NCBI GenBank assembly: GCA_033557465.1
Contig: CM066033.1
Coordinates: forward strand, 16,183,080-16,247,079
From: Ichthyophis bannanicus
Taxonomy: Eukaryota > Chordata > Amphibia > Gymnophiona > Ichthyophiidae
Direction: 5' to 3'
DNA length: 64,000 nt
Shown here: piece after piece, positions 63,186 to 64,000 of the stretch
How the letters are laid out: each line of letters opens with the position of its first letter
How positions within the stretch are numbered: position 1 is the stretch's first letter
The notes under the pieces: model-generated
The model's database searches: none
What the model was told of the DNA's origin: nothing
Seen by the model: the letters and a program-made list of their open reading frames with translations, nothing else
Program-made: the position numbers and the translations under genes

Positions 63186-64000
63186 CTTCGTTATACTGGA
63201 GTGTCTGCTAAGTTAGTATAAACACTGGCTGAATCTGGTCCAAAACTGTCATTGTCCCAAAGTATTAAAGATCAACAGGAACTGAAGACCTCTGGATGAT
63301 GTGCAATGCAAGGACTGGAGATGCCAAAACCACACATGCAGTTCTAAAAGTAAAAATAAGAATTCATCATACTGATACCATAATCAAATGCCACCAAATA
63401 ATCATCAAAAAAACTCAAACACCTGTCCAGCAAAGCAGATGAAATCAAATACCGCAAAACAAGTTCAAATACCACCACACGCAATTTAATAAATTCTGCC
63501 ACAGTGTAGAATCAACACATAGGGAAGGCGAAATAAAATTGCAGAGGCAAGCAAAAGTCACAGTGGTTTGAACCAATCCGAAGGCAAGGCATAGGCAAGT
63601 TAGAACAAAATTGGAAAAGCCCGCCAAAATCACCAAATTCTTGACACTTTGTTGTGTCTGCCTGAAAAAGTTTAATGAAAGTGAACTATAAAGCGACCAA
63701 TGACCAGCACACAACACAACTAATACGGGAAGTGTATTCCAGTAAAGCCCGGGGAATGGATATCACCCGGTATATAACACATTCTAAGGGGTGATGGGGC
63801 GGGGGCAGGAATGGGTGATTCTGAGAGGCAGGAGACCAGGTATGACACCAGGCCTGTGGCGTCTCGTCGCAGGGCACGGACGGCGGCCCCCAGGGGTACC
63901 AAAACCTATTGCCACAAAAACTACAAGCGCCCCCAATACACCTGCAGGCAAGATTCCCGAAGGCAGGGAAAAAAGACAGGCAAAGGATCAGCCGCGGCGG
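63186..64000. other. Unassigned right edge
   Basis: No coding frame of note. 63730-64000 is GC-rich at the end. It could include the unseen 5' region of the hAT element or flanking intron sequence. Confidence 0.35.

Noticed and set aside
1..64000. CRISPR arrays, operons, ribosome binding sites
   Set aside because: The window has eukaryotic spliced exons and retrotransposons. The repeats seen are minisatellites and tandem LINE units, not regular spacer arrays.

Overview
The window looks like intronic and flanking DNA from a large, transposon-rich vertebrate genome. It shows spliced exons of a KRAB-type zinc-finger gene, several LINE clades (L2, CR1, RTE/BovB-like), DIRS tyrosine-recombinase retrotransposons, hAT and mariner DNA transposons, and gammaretrovirus-like endogenous retroviral pieces. 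The KRAB exon set, together with abundant DIRS, L2 and CR1, fits an amphibian, most likely a caecilian. That assignment is an inference from memory of such proteins, not a database result. There is no bacterial-style gene, CRISPR array, rRNA or tRNA gene.

Host gene: one gene on the + strand is supported. Its coding exons lie at 8639-8686, 10885-11011, 11601-11711, 11875-11988 and 54350-54478. All five join in phase without stops and have plausible splice sites. Exon 2 is a 127-bp KRAB A-box exon. The zinc-finger array is not in the window and should lie beyond 64000. The fourth intron is about 42.4 kb and consists largely of nested transposons.

Left flank (1-8600): the 5' part of a minus-strand L2-like LINE, with an upstream tandem of ~312-bp units (likely promoter monomers). 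A 1377-bp solo LTR sits in the second unit. Next come a gag fragment with no pol, the remains of a plus-strand L2 reverse transcriptase, GC-rich hairpin repeats and a minisatellite.

Intron 4, first part (12000-34000): L2 and DIRS scraps, a hAT MITE with an 8-bp duplication, and two L2 3' ends. A long minus-strand CR1 follows (16.5-20.9 kb, continuing at 28.9-29.5 kb). It is split by an ~8-kb hAT element that itself holds a nearly complete DIRS element (21.47-27.36 kb). A second CR1 starts head-to-head on the + strand (29.5-31.9 kb), then an L2 5' half.

Intron 4, second part (34000-54350): a minus-strand BovB-like RTE LINE that has lost its YADD motif, a DIRS fragment, an LTR-like segment carrying a reading frame, a mariner remnant, an L2 split by a solo LTR with a 4-bp duplication, and a second nearly complete DIRS (47.95-53.94 kb).

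After exon 5 (54480-64000): a small hAT-like element, a third DIRS whose centre has been replaced by a CR1 3' end, an older DIRS piece, and a decayed minus-strand hAT transposase.

The most unusual signal is a reading frame inside the U3 part of the LTR family (copies at 2.0-3.4, 39.7-41.1 and 44.6-45.9 kb). Protein-level similarity persists between the copies, and all three share a Cys-rich C-terminal block. I do not recognise the protein.
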